DNA from: Nymphaea colorata
Lineage: Eukaryota; Streptophyta; Magnoliopsida; Nymphaeales; Nymphaeaceae
Length of the DNA: 64,000 bases
NCBI RefSeq assembly: GCF_008831285.2
Contig: NC_045149.1
Span: 10,318,417-10,382,416, forward strand
Reading direction: 5' to 3'
Under the pieces are notes generated by a model. The model had not been told where the DNA came from. It did not search any database and saw only the letters and a list, made by a program, of their open reading frames with translations. The position numbers were made by a program, and so were the translations under genes. Positions within the stretch are counted from its first letter, which is position 1; every line of letters starts with the position of its first letter. Shown here piece after piece: positions 1-11,957 of the stretch.

Positions 1-309
1 GATGAATGTAACTAAGAGTTAAGAGTAAGAGTACTCCACTGAAAGTTCACTTGTTAGGCAAATGATCAGTATTCTTGTGATTCCCAGCCGGGCTAATTGA
101 GTTACTAGATGAAGGCTTTTATATACTAAGAATTTTAGCCATTGGTGCTCCTAGTCCTATCCCATTCAATTTTTCTCTTCTGACATATATCGATCCTTCA
201 AAGTCCAATTAGTTTGCAAGAGAAAGAAAAAGTTAAAAAAAAAAAACCTTTCTTATTTCGTTAACTGGTTTGAGACAAGATAAAAAAAGCTCTTTCAGGT
301 GAACAATTT
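1..309. other. intergenic, nothing recognised
   Basis: AT-rich non-coding DNA. I see no coding frame, no inverted-repeat termini and no RNA gene here. Confidence 0.5.
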
Positions 310-560
310 TGGTTTGAGGGCAGGGGTGCAAATTATTTATTGCCCTTTGAAGTGGCATTTTGGGTCCGATAAAATTTTTTTAGTATATATTTTATAATTT
401 TTTATATATAATTATAATAGTTTATTACGATTAATTATATTTATATATTATTTTATATTTAAAATATATATTTTTAAATTTAATCAGGCCGAACCTAGTC
501 CAGGTTCAGGTTTTAGGTCTTGGGCCGTGCGTGGGCTGAGTTCTTCGTGACAAAACCAAT
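310..560. repeat. dispersed AT-core/GC-arm element, copy 1
   Basis: An AT-rich core (about 370-480, dominated by TATATAATTATAATA-type sequence) is followed by a GC-rich arm containing 'gggccgtgcgtgggctga' and 'gacaaaacc'. The same arrangement, including the core motif 'gattaattatattta', recurs at 54605-54965 and in looser form at 53925-54175. This suggests a short non-autonomous mobile family. I could not fix its ends or a target duplication, so the class is unknown. Confidence 0.4.
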
Positions 561-1068
561 TTCAATTCATCCAAACAAACTATCCATGTTTTCCTTCCTT
601 CTCATTCTCTGAATGAGGACTTTAAATTTGAGAAGACACCTTAGAGATGCTGAAGTTCCTCCTCCTTTTTATCTGTTCTTAGGGTGGAAGGTTGCTTTGG
701 AACCTGTGTTAAGCGCTGTATATCTACCAATTAAAATATCATGTATCAATTGTTTGCAAATCAGAAGAACAAAACTCATGAGAATTAAATTGATGACTAG
801 ACTTTCGCCAACTCATCAGTCCGACCAACTATGCTAATCCCTTCAAGACCACATGATGATTTTAAATTTGTCGAGTCAAAAGAAATGAGTTAAACAAAGG
901 AAAATATGAAGAAAACCACGAAAACTTTGATGGAAATTACAGCAGAGAAGGTGGCCATGATCCTTATGCCAACTACTTTTCTGGGAACTTTCATCCTCAT
1001 CTCTCTCCTTCACCTTGCTGCAAAATTTTAGAAAACCTATATATATTAAGAAAAAAGAAGTCGCTTCT

Positions 1069-1400
1069 AGGCCTCCATATTCCATTTCATTCCGAGGAAG
1101 GTGGCCCTCGAGGAATATGGCAGAAATATTTTAAAGTAATTTTAGAAAACGTATGTATATAAACAAAAGAAAAGTCATTTGCAGGCCTCCATATTCCATT
1201 TCATTCGGAGAAAGGTATCCCTTGAAGAAGATGGCAGAAATGTCTTAAACTAATTAATTTTAGAAACTTCTCTTTTGTTCATATATATATATATATGAAC
1301 AAAAGAGACGTCATTTACAGGCCTCCATATTCCATTTCATTCCAAGAAAGGTGGGTCATTCAAGAAGATGGCAGAAATATTTTAAAGTAATTGTATGGTC
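1069..1400. repeat. three-copy tandem repeat with inserted palindrome
   Basis: The phrase 'aggcctccatattccattt' begins at 1069, 1183 and 1319, each time followed by 'gaaggt' or 'aaaggt' and then 'atggcagaaat'. The units are therefore 114 and 136 bp apart. The longer spacing comes from a perfect 40-nt palindrome at 1269-1308. A partial relative lies at 5226-5275. Confidence 0.65.
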
Positions 1401-2139
1401 ATCAAATTGGATTGCTGCGTTTTGGATCATATTCCATCTCCAACATACTTCATGTACTTAATCTATGTGGCATACGTTTGCACATGAAGATTTGATTCAA
1501 AATTTCCAGCTTTTCTAGAAAAAAATAAAGTGACTATGAACAAAAGAATGTTTTTCCATTTTTCTTTCAAAGTTTTGATCTTAGATATAAGGATGTAACG
1601 TGTTTCTACGAGGGATGTGACAAAAAATCTACACCATGGCCTAAATAAACTGAAAAAAGCTTCTTTTAGCACGATTGAGGCTTAAAAATCTAATGTGACC
1701 TGCTTCTATTAGGTCTTTTCATGCGTTTGTATCTGCATATTTTTTTTATTGTATTTATTGTCTACATGTTACATGTGTATGTCTGTTCACTTGTAAAAGA
1801 GTATCTGCAACTCGTCCAAGTGTCATCTTTTAGGATTTATTCCTTTGGGTATTGGACATGATGATTCTTTTATAATTAAGCCTTGAGGTACCATTATTGT
1901 AAGTAAAGTCTAGTTAATCTCTTGTGTTTTTTTTTCTTTTTTTTATTTTATTATGTATTGTCTACTAAAATAAATGAAATTGCTCATTGCAAGTTCTTTG
2001 CTGTTCGGTGTGTATTTGCATTTTTTACGCACACTTTGTTTTCAAGTTATTGGTGCACTTTCTTGCCCCTCTAAACTTGCAGCGAATTGAAGTACTTTTT
2101 GGTCACATGGATTGAAGCATGGTCGGGCCATGATCATAA
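1401..2139. other. intergenic, nothing recognised
   Basis: AT-rich spacer with poly-T runs near 1739 and 1926-1950. No supported gene or transposon end. Confidence 0.4.
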
Positions 2140-2372
2140 GGTGGCCTTTGATAACTTCTGATTTGAGATTCTCAAAACATGGAAACTCTAGATTTAAAAT
2201 CAGACTCTTTGTCCCTTCGATCTTAAATTCCAATCTTTTTAATGCAAAAAAAGTAAAATAAACATTTTGAATGTACATTTGACTTAAAGATAATTTGTTT
2301 CATAAACCATAGATTTTACTGTGGATCACATGGTATTTGTAAATTTCAAATCCCAAAGAATCAAACGCCCTC
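2140..2372. mobile_element. possible MITE with imperfect terminal inverted repeats
   Basis: The left end reads 'ggtggcctttgataacttct' and the reverse complement of the right end reads 'gagggcgtttgattctttgg'. The two share a gg-gc-tttgat core and continue to match loosely through 'gatttga'. The interior is AT-rich and non-coding. The phrase 'gggcgtttgatggtt' at 4013 may be the end of a related copy. I found no clear target duplication. Confidence 0.35.
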
Positions 2373-4662
2373 GGTAGCACCAACTGTCGTGATCTTTCAA
2401 TCATGAATTCTTTCTTTTATTTATGAAGCAACTTGTGCCGGCTGAGTAGAAAATGAATTACGAAATGTACAGTAAAGAAAAGACTTTAGCCGCCGCTAGC
2501 GAGAAAGAAGGCGAAGCTTTGAATGTGTACAAGCGACAAACTTGTCCCTCCACAATCATACTCAACTTATTACTTAATCTACTTACTTATATCTCACTTA
2601 CAAAAACATGCCTTAATATTTAGTGGCATAGCCATAACATACTTTTCATTACAGATTTCTTTAAAAAAATTTGAGAGGTTATATGAAAAATAAAAATTGT
2701 AAGTATGCTTCTGTTATTTCAATGAAACTTCAGTATGTTTTTGCGAAATATTCATATTGATCATTCCAAACTACAAGGAAATCGCTCACAACAAGTCAGC
2801 TCAATACTAAATTTGGTAAGGGTCTTAAAAAAAAAATTGTTCTATCTTTTGGGGCCTTGCCTTTATCTAAGCCAAAATTAAGTTAGGTTCATGAGATACT
2901 TAAAGTGTTTCATAAATCGATCCCACTCCCACTTTTAATGTAGATGGATAGAAGTTCTCAAACAATCTCTTTGAAGTTGGTTTGGTAGTAGGGACACTAG
3001 TAAAGTATCCCGTGAATTTGTTTTAAAGTTTTAGATATATCTAATATTTCATGAATCTACCCTAATTTTTGACACATATTCATAGAACATTTACGAAACA
3101 TTCCTTTTCCTTTTGTTAAATGACTTCTTCACTAACTGTTCAAATTCAAACAAGTGCCACATAAACATGTTTTCACTCTGTCTAAGTCCAGTCAATCCCA
3201 AAACACTGGACTATGACCAATTGAAAGGCACCTAACGTTTCAACAAATAACAAATCTCCATCCAACTTTCAAAAAAATAGCAAGCAGATACTCAACCTTT
3301 ATGATAAACTTTCAAAAAGCTGCTTATTGTAAAAAAAACATTATTTTTATATAAAAGTAATGACAACGATGAGTTATTCCAGAGAAAAATCTTTTTATCA
3401 GCCAAGAGAAATATGTGGCTCCTTAAGAAGAGTATTTTCGAAATCTTATATCAAAGGCTAACGTTGGGGTCGGTATGGACAATCGCCTAGCCCACAAAAG
3501 TTTATTTATTCCTATGTTATTATCTCATTGCCATATAATTTCATTGTGTATTCATTACCCCTTAAAAGTTAAAATTTAGTGCAAAAGTTTCGATTTGGCT
3601 CCCTTACTAACTAATATTGTCTCTTATTAGTGGGCAGCTCTTTGAAAATTTATCTCAGTAGGCAAGTGTCCATTTTTTAACCCTTAAAGTTGACTAAAAA
3701 TTTATTACTTGTTCAAAATTTTTAGGCGATTCTTTACAATTATTTTTTAAAATTAAATCAGTTTTTGTCTGAAATAGTTAAAAAAAAAAAGGAAGAAGCT
3801 TGTATCCCTTAGTAGAGGACTACTACTTGGAAGCTGCATATCCCCAATTCTCCTTTCTCACAGCCTTATTTAAAATATTTTTCTATTTCTCGAAGCAAGC
3901 CCATTAATTTAGTACAACATGCCTTCATCTTTCTTTCCACCTCCTTTCTTATTATTTCTCCCCCTCAATTACACCAACCTTTAATGTTTAAGGTTACTTT
4001 TAAAGGGCGTTTGATGGTTTAAAATTTTGATTAAGAATGAAAATTCCATAATCATAATTCCTCCTCAAACTGGAATGAAATCAAATTTCCAGGTTTCAGT
4101 TTCATAATTACAAAAATCAAATATTCCCATTTGTTTAATAATTCCAATTTCTTTAAAATGAACATTTTGATTCTAAAAAGTAATGATTCTAAGTATACCC
4201 CTCACCACATGCTCTTTATTGGTGGGAATAAAAAGTCAGTGTTACTGAAATCAGCAGAAATCTGAATATTCAAATCGAAACTGGTGGCAAAAGATACCAT
4301 TATATGGCTGCTTCATGTGTGCAATGTGTCAGTTGTTATTGTTTTAAATATATGTTTGTTTCATTTATGCTTGCATTCAATAAGATATTTTTTAAATATT
4401 TTATTAATTCAAAACCGATTTTGTTGAAAATTACTTTTAATAGACATTTAAAAGGTCTGCAGGCTTTTATAATGCAACCTAACTGGTTGGGGATAAGTTT
4501 GTCTATATTATATATATATTATTGAGGAAGATGATGCACGGTTCACGTGCAGGTGTTGGGGCGCCAATGGCAATTCTGAAAAAGGGGCTAAAATTTTTTA
4601 TTTTAATGTCTCATCACGTTTTGTTATAATGAATGTGACCTTGGAGTGTTTCAATAAATGTA

Positions 4663-4663
<1 letters not shown>
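2373..4663. other. intergenic, short repeats only
   Basis: No reading frame here resembles a protein. The stretch 4010-4200 begins with 'gggcgtttgatggtt' and is rich in 'aattcc' and 'attccaatt'. This is typical of plant MITEs, but I cannot define both ends. Confidence 0.35.

Positions 4664-4702
<39 letters not shown>
4664..4702. repeat. (AT)n microsatellite
   Basis: Uninterrupted AT dinucleotide run of about 38 bases. Confidence 0.9.
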
Positions 4703-4704
<2 letters not shown>

Positions 4705-5225
4705 AGAGGATGTAAGGGGTTTGGATTAGGTCATTTGTTTGAGTGCAAATCCCTTAATTAACATATAAATGGTTCTTTAAGAGGTTGAACGTAAAATGTT
4801 TTTTTGATATCAATTAATGTTACCACTTAATTTTTATGCTAAGAACTTTTAGTTTTTTGATAAATGATAAAGCCAAGTACTAAGCTTTTTTTCTCTGTTC
4901 CCACACCGACCAGTCAAATGGATCTTCAGTTGTACATCAATGGAAGAAGTCATTTGGCAAAAATTAAAAAACTGAACATGCACAAGGAAGAAATTACACC
5001 AAAAGATATTGAAAGTTTTAGAAAGTTGGGAGACGAATATTGTTGGTGGATCCTCCAATAGTTAGCCTGTTTTCTGCAATACTTTCATGGAAAAGCAATG
5101 AAGGTGACCTGAATCCCGAGGAGGCAACCTACTTTTTGTCGTTTCATCATCAATTCTCTCTTTTCCATCATGCAGCAGCCGAGTTTCAAGGAAAATCTGT
5201 ACAGAAGGGATTATTTAAATTGGCA

Positions 5226-5275
5226 GACCATACCATTCCGAGAAAGGTGGGGCCTTGAAGAAGATGGCAGATTCC
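5226..5275. repeat. dispersed partial copy of the 1069-1400 repeat
   Basis: 'cattccgagaaaggtgg' followed by 'ccttgaagaagatggcag' matches the middle of the units at 1183-1240 and 1319-1385. The unit therefore occurs away from its tandem array. Confidence 0.5.
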
Positions 5276-5382
5276 ACCTACTACAATCTAATTTCTCCAC
5301 TTATCTACGTGCTGCGGCCCACATGTTTGCACCTGTGAATTCTGAAGTTCATTCTTTTTTTTTTTTAAGACCTAGAGTGCAA

Positions 5383-5512
5383 TTAGGGTTGTTCAAGAAC
5401 TTACTCAGTTTACGTAAACTCAGCTCGATCTCAACTCGTTTAATCAACGACTTCGAGTTAATAGAAGTTCGTTTCAGTGGATAAGCAGAGTTGAAGCAAG
5501 GTAAGTTCGACT
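5383..5512 (+). mobile_element. orphan hAT-like terminus
   Basis: 'TAGGGTTGTTCAAGAACT' at 5383 resembles the terminal repeat of the complete hAT in this window (TAGGGCTGTTCAAC at its right end). It is followed by GAGTTCGAG/AACTCG-type subterminal motifs like those in that element. I found no matching second end, so this looks like a truncated or non-autonomous relative cut off by the CACTA-like element that follows. Confidence 0.35.
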
Positions 5513-5524
5513 CACCAATGCCCT

Positions 5525-6410
5525 CACTACAATCAACTTATTATTTAGAATGATGGAAATTGTAACAATTGATCAAGTTATCAACAGCTTGCAATGTTGT
5601 TCTTGATCAACCTTCTTAGATTTATAAGGATCGTTTTGCTTATTTTGGTGTCTCACAGTATTTAACCAACCGTAATTTGTTTCATGAATATTGCCTAGGT
5701 GCTGGCAACGATATATATATATATATACACACACATAAACAGCCTGACGTTGCATTGACACTGCCATTTTACAAAGAACAAAGATGGGTTTGAGGACATC
5801 AGATTCAACTCAATCTCTTGAGATAGTATATTGCTTATTTGTACATCAAAATTCTGTAGGTCAAATGTCAAGTGTGTGATTATATACTGCCTTGTTAGAG
5901 TTTCACGGTGCAGGTTTTGATAGATAAAGTTTAGGGATTTTCACTTTTTATATATTTGCTAATCAAGTGTACAGTAGTGCCAAGAGTCACAGGGATATAT
6001 TTATATTGGTGAATGTGATAAAATCTATAATGTTGTTAAAATAAGTAGCATAAAAATTCTCCGACAGTGTTACTGACGTGTTATCAACCTCATTATTGAT
6101 TTTACTATTACTGACTCATGAAATTTGCATCACTAAAAGGCAACTACCTTTCATTTTTTTCCCCTTATGTGAAAAATGCATCGGTAATAGTATTTTTACT
6201 ACTTACTGCAAAACATAAGCAAACATGTTCTTACTAATGTATTGCAAAACGTCAGTCAAACACCTTTACTGAAAAATTTTATTGAAATTTTGCTAAAACA
6301 GACATTTTCCATTGGCATTTTGAAAAATATTAGTAAAAGTTTTACTAACGTATTTCTGACTTTCATTGACATTCTTTTCGTGTTTGTAAAAACCCTTATT
6401 TTTTGTAGTG
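5525..6410. mobile_element. probable non-autonomous CACTA (En/Spm) element
   Basis: The left end begins CACTACAA and the right end is TTTTTTGTAGTG, the reverse complement of CACTACAAAAAA. CCT lies directly outside both ends (5522-5524 and 6411-6413), and a 3-bp duplication is the rule for CACTA elements. The right half holds short subterminal variants such as 'ttactgacg', 'ttactaacg' and 'attagtaaa'. No transposase is present in its 886 bp. The perfect terminal match is only about 8 bp, so chance pairing is not excluded. Confidence 0.5.
5712..5735. repeat. (AT)n(AC)n microsatellite
   Basis: Compound AT then CA dinucleotide run lying inside the CACTA-like element. Confidence 0.75.
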
Positions 6411-6614
6411 CCTTTTTGCATTGGAGTTTAGCAAGTTAGTAAGGCCTCACACAAAAAGGGTATCTCAAGGTGGTCATTGAAAGTGACATTATTAGACAAG
6501 AAACCAAGTTCTGTATATTGTTTGTGTATATAACGAAGTTATGCCGGATGTGGACCCTACTACCAATATTTATATTTACATTAATACCCATAGGGTTTTA
6601 GATAATGACATAAA

Positions 6615-6832
6615 GTGGTATGAGATAATGACTAGGGTACAATAAAATAAAATGTGTATGACATAATGACAGATGTATGAGATAATTTTAAATAGCGGTA
6701 TAAGATAATGTATATGAGATAATAGCAAATGTATGAGATAACACTAAACAGAGGTATGTAATAATAACAGATGCATAAGATAACAAAAAATGTATGAGAT
6801 AATGATAAATATATGAGATAACATATGAGCAT
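6615..6832. repeat. degenerate minisatellite, unit about 20 bp
   Basis: At least eight imperfect copies of 'gtatgagataat' plus a short A/C-rich linker ('gacaaat' type) stand 15-30 bases apart. Open frames across it on the minus strand, such as 6632-6832, are by-products of the repeat and not a gene. Confidence 0.65.
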
Positions 6833-8172
6833 AAAAAAAACAAAAACACTTTTTTGCCACTAGAAGCATATTAGTAATAACGATATGCATATACTAACTG
6901 ATAAATTTTACTTGTATCGAATCTCAAAATCTTTTTTTTGTGGTTTTCTTTATTGTCCTTACAAAAAGTTTTTTTTATTAATTACGAGTATGAATTATCA
7001 TTATCGAAATGGTGCATGAAAATTCATGCATAGTACGACGTATTTAACCAGCTATGATTAGAAGGAGGAGGCAAAGAGGCAGGGAGGGAGGGGAATAAAA
7101 ACTCGGATGGCAACTACTAAAGGGTGCTCAAAACCGATCGATACTACCAGACGGACGTTGGACTAAGGCTTATATAGCCTTCAAACTCTAGACTATACAA
7201 ACACAATGAGGGAAAAAGGTGGAGTCACTACAACACGTCCGACCAATCCTCAAGATTAATCTGCGACACCACTTAATAGTGGTAGCCATTGACAAAATAG
7301 GAAAAAACAGAAGAAGAAACATGTCTCAATAACTAGTTTGTGTCATGTCTATGACCTAAAATGGCAGACAATGACTTATGCTCAGTATACAAACAAAATA
7401 TTATGCCAAAAAGGTGTTTGGGTCATCATCTTATATTAAAAGTAAATGTGAGAAAGGACTGGAAATTGTTGTGACCGACAACCAGTATCTCTATAGTCCT
7501 ATTGTCCTGAACTAAAAAAAGAAGATGATCACCAAAACCAAAGATATCTCCTGATAACAGCACAGAAGAAACCCACATAGATGAGAATCTCCTTCCCGCA
7601 CAACGTTGTTCTCTGGGTTACTCACATGAAGAAGAATAGAGAGGAACACTAGAGAGAGGGAGAGAGAGCGAGTGGGCAAATAATCAAACTTCTTTATCTA
7701 TAAGGCATGCACTTGAAGTCTAAACGCTTCATATTTATGGCAGTTACCTAAACAAGCACAGGACATTTATCCTTTCCACCACAGCCGATGCCCAATCACA
7801 CTATCAGATGTGAACGTCGTTGCAGGTGGTGGATGGCATGGGCATCGGCGCCACAGAAAGAGGGGTGTTGCAGTTCCCTTTTGTCTTCTAGATGTTGGCT
7901 TGGTTCATTAAAGAGACACATGTAGAAAATTTCAAACCCCCAACCTTTTTGTAACGTATTCTCGGGTTCCTCTCCTCAAAACTATCGATATAGGATTAAT
8001 TAAGGAGCATTTACTCTTTTTCAAGGTAGCGTTGTTTATCTCTCTTTTAGAATTTCTTAATAGAGGTTCATAATTGTCATTTTGTGCAATGCTTTCAAAG
8101 CAGGTTTGACGTGTGAGGAAAGTCTGCCTTGAGAATTGTTACGAAAAGGAGTTGGGCTTGTTCATCCGTCAA

Positions 8173-8177
<5 letters not shown>
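6833..8177. other. intergenic, possible decayed retroelement sequence
   Basis: No supported gene. On the minus strand a TATA-like 'ctatataagcc' near 7170 could belong to an old LTR, but no partner LTR was found. An inverted repeat 'gccgatgccca' / 'tgggcatcggc' with about 57 bases between the arms lies at 7782-7850. Confidence 0.3.

Positions 8178-8204
<27 letters not shown>
8178..8204. repeat. poly-T tract
   Basis: A run of about 27 T, which could be the poly-A tail of a retroposed sequence on the minus strand. The GC-rich stretch 8225-8340 beside it ('gagccgggccgataag', 'acctgacccgatgcccagg') resembles the GC arm of the dispersed family at 54605-54965. Confidence 0.5.
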
Positions 8205-8836
8205 CATTTGGCACTCTTTTGTTCTTGTGTAGAGCCGGGCCGATAAGTTGTCGAGCCGCCGACATGATGCCTTTCTTGGGCCTGAGCTCGGGCTCAAGTC
8301 AGGCTTGGTACCGGGTACACCTGACCCGATGCCCAGGCTTATGAAACTCCATTCCCACATTATTAACAAAAAATGAATACTTACACAATATACACAAGTT
8401 GACAAAAAGTAACCTCAATCAACCCATGTAGAGCCCAAATAATAGACTACACTGGCACAAATGCCTAGATCGCCAATGCCAGTCTATCACAAAACTTTGA
8501 GTTCACTTGATAACCAATATTCAGTCAAAAGCTACATGTAGGGATAGAAGAGTATGGTCAGATTGCTATGAATATGGAAATACCTAACCATACATGGTTC
8601 AACAAAGTATGTATATAGACGTATCAAATCAAAACTTGCATCAATGCGTCTGATAGGCCAAAGGAATGCAGGTGACAACCGTATATGTAGAGGACCATCA
8701 AGAAAAATGTACTCATCCAATGATACTCATACTCACATTTTCTACTGAAGTGTCCAGCATGCAAGTCTGCAGGGAAGATGCACTGATACGGGGCTTCAAC
8801 AAAATGTCCTTGTAGAAACCCAATAAGCAAACATGG

Positions 8837-11516
8837 TTGGTGAAAGGCAGCAAGCCCATTCATCCTGGACTAATTTACAAAGATCATCCTCTGTTCAATA
8901 AATTATCTCAAAACGAGAAGGGATTCAAGCTCTTGCTGGAACAAAGATATCAACTATTTACTGGCCTTGAAAAGAACTCTGACAGCATCAAAGAACCTAT
9001 CACAATCCCAAGACAAACCAGCACTCATGGTGTGGGATGTCGCAGCAATGAGGAAGTGGTGGAAGAATGAGAGCTCAAACTGGTACCATTTGTCAAAGGA
9101 ACCACCATGGGCAGATGTTTACCACCAATCAAAAATTAATCATGCTATCTTCTTCATTTTTCCTATTTTTCAAGAAGAACCATTGTACTTTGTCGATGAT
9201 CAAGTGTCTCATTTTGTAATCTCAATGATATGTAATAATATGCAATCTGACTTGTTCCATTCTTGCATTTTTGTCTCATACTCTTTCTTTCAATCAGGAT
9301 GACATCCAGAGGAAAGCAATCAACTTCACTAGTAGAAATGAGTTCAGAGCTCTGAGAGATAAAATGTCCGAAGTTCACTCAAATAGAAAAACAAGATCAA
9401 CCATTGCCGCTGGTGTTTCAATCAAGGAAATTAACATAAACACTACAAATAATCTAAAAATACTACAAATTGGCACTAATCTCTCTCTAGAGGAAAATAC
9501 TGAATTGATCGAATTCCTCACAAAATATCAAGAGGCTGTTGCATGGACCTACGAGGTCGTACCAGGCAGGCCTTGACACCAAATTATTCGAACACCTGGT
9601 TTCCCTTAAAACTGGAATGCAAGTCAGTTAAACAAAAGCTAAGGAAATTGGACCCAAAAATTGAAGGGCAAGTCAAGGAAGGACTCCAATATCTATTGAA
9701 AGCCGGATTTATCCGCACGATTGACTATCCCAAATGGTTGGCAAACATTGTGATAGTTCTTAATAAAAATGATAAAATTCGTCTCTACATACAAAAGAAA
9801 ATTACATCCATATCCTTTCGTAAGGATTTGAAGGGCTTCTACAATACAAATTCAAACTAAACCCACAAAAAGGTATGTTTGAGGTAGAATATGAAAAATT
9901 GCCAAGGTTCATAGTCAGCAAAAAAAGAAATGAAATGGGCCTAGCTAAAGCAAAGACAATCATTGATATACAACCACCCACCAATTTAAAAAAGCTGTGG
10001 AATTTGCAAGGCCAAATCTAGTCAATTAGGAGATTTATCTTCAATTTAGCTATAAAATGCAAACTGTTCAATTAACTCTTAAGAAAAGAGGTTAAGTTTG
10101 AATGGAGAACCGAATGCCAACAATCATATGAAAAGATCAAAAAATATCTTCTTGATCATCCAATCTTGAAACCCTTAGTTTTGGGCAAACCACTATTACT
10201 ATACTAAACCACTTAGATTGTGATGGTTTTTTGCACAATATAAAGATGGATATAAAATAGAACATGTCATCTACTGTGTCAGCAAAACATTTAGTACAAT
10301 ATAAAAAGAATTACTTTCATATGAAAAAGACTTGCCTAGCTTTGGTATAGATGTGTCAAAACTGAAGGCACCACCTCATATCATGTGAAGTAAAAATTTA
10401 ATTGAAACTCAATCTCCTCAAGTATATCTTCTAACAACCATTATTGAATGGGTGGATAGCTAAGTGGTAAGTCCTATTGATGCAACACGAACTGGAGTAT
10501 CACAAAAATCAATTGAAGAACAAACCATTGCAGATCAACTAATAGGGTTTCCCCTATCAGTCAGATGAATGGATTGTAATAATCAAAACAAGATCCCTGA
10601 TCCCTTGTGGAACATACACTTTGATAGCTCCCAAAGCACTGTAGGAGCCGACATTGGAATACTTTTTCTTACTCTAGAAAATGAGACAATTCTCTACTCT
10701 CTCAAATTAAATTTTCTTTATACACCCAACATGGTAGAGTACGAAACCTTAAACCAAAGGCTCTAAATGCTTCTCAAATTTAGAATACGAAGGGTTCATA
10801 TCTCTAGTTGTCAGTCAAGTCAATCGCGACTGGCAAGTCAATGATTCAAAATTGATTCCTTATCAAAAACTAAGAACGTCCTTCATAGAGCAATTCGAGG
10901 AATGCCAACTATTATATATCAAACGAGAATTAAACCCAATTGAAGATGGTCTGGCTAGCTTAGGCTCCACCATCACCTTTAAACCTGAAAATTCATTCAG
11001 ATCTTTGAGGTTGACAAGTTAGTACAACCTGCATACATGATAATAACAAGAAGTGAGGAAACACCTAGGTATCATAACATCAAACTATATTCAAAGCGGA
11101 ACATTTTCACCAGAAATGTCCTTCAAAGAACAGAAGACATTAAGATATATATATCTACAAGATATTTTGTTCTCACAGGGGTTCTTTACAAAAGAGGATT
11201 CATTGTAGAGTACGCCTAATGCCTTAATAATCAAGAGACATTGAAAATTATCTAAGAGGCCCACAAAGGAATTTGTGGGGCTGAATACTACTAGCCGATC
11301 ATGCAAAAAGATTGCCACCAATTTGTAAAGAAATTCAAATGTCAATTGCATGCACCCTCAATACGTGTTTCGGCAGCCTATCTCCATTTAGTTAGCTTGC
11401 CTTGGCTTTTCTCAATGTGGGTTTTTGATGTGGTCGGCCCGATCATCTTGGTGCATCAAATGGTCATTAAGTATTTCCTTGCAACCATTGACTATTTCAC
11501 CACCATCCTACCTTAA
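8837..11516 (+). mobile_element. degenerate Ty3/Gypsy retrotransposon relic
   Basis: Broken reading frames follow the Gypsy pol order. A G-patch-like segment (GFKLLLEQRYQLFTGLEKNS, about 8905-9040) comes first; many plant Gypsy polyproteins carry one. Then come the segment before the reverse transcriptase (VSIKEI to VAWTYEVVPG, 9415-9570), the start of the reverse transcriptase (KAGFIRTIDYPKWLANIV, about 9700-9760), its end (PPTNLKKLWNLQGQ then SIRRFIFNLA, about 9970-10050), an RNase H region (10569-10766) and an integrase segment (DVVGPI and ATIDYF, about 11425-11500). Most of the central reverse transcriptase, including the catalytic aspartates, is missing between about 9830 and 9850. Many stops and frameshifts show it is dead. 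No LTRs were recognised. Confidence 0.75.
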
Positions 11517-11762
11517 ATCCATGGTTTAACGTGTAGCATGTATTTAAAATCTATGTTGAGATCTTCATTTCTTTCAAACATGCCTTTTCAGGTAACATCA
11601 GATGTTTAGGTTATCAAACGTAAGAATACTGTTAAATAAATAATGGATAGAGAAAATCTTGCCATAAATGTAAGGTAGAGGATATTTTGGTCATTCGAGG
11701 ACTCGAGAAATCCGTTGAGTTTGCGCGCTTTTGAGCTTTCCGCCAGCTGCTTGCTCCCGGCC

Positions 11763-11957
11763 ATGGCGGGAGCTCCTCTTCCCCTTCGACGCTCGAGAAA
11801 TCCGCTCCACCACCCCCTTCTTCTCCGCATTCCTCGTCTTCTTCTTCCTCGTCTCTTCCTTCTCTCCTTCCTTCCTTCGTTCCTTCTTGTCTTTCTCTTT
11901 TCCTTCTTTTCTTCCTTTTCTAATTGCAGAAGCTCCTGCGCGCCGCGACCGCCATGA
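11763..11957 (+). CDS. upstream open reading frame of the ABCG gene (64 codons)
   Basis: An ATG in good context (GGCCATGGCG) opens a 64-codon frame that begins MAGAPLPLRRS and becomes rich in Leu, Phe and Ser because it runs through the pyrimidine-rich leader. Its TGA overlaps the ABCG start codon in the tetranucleotide ATGA (11954-11957). If the transcript starts upstream of 11763, ribosomes would end this frame exactly at the main start, an arrangement that allows reinitiation control. Neither the transcription start nor conservation of the peptide can be seen here, so it may simply be leader sequence. Confidence 0.35.
   Translation: MAGAPLPLRRSRNPLHHPLLLRIPRLLLPRLFLLSFLPSFLLVFLFSFFSSFSNCRSSCAPRPP

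Noticed and set aside
7160-7190. TATA-like 'ctatataagcc' on the minus strand as a gene promoter
   Set aside because: No gene follows on that strand; it may be part of an old LTR but no LTR pair was found.
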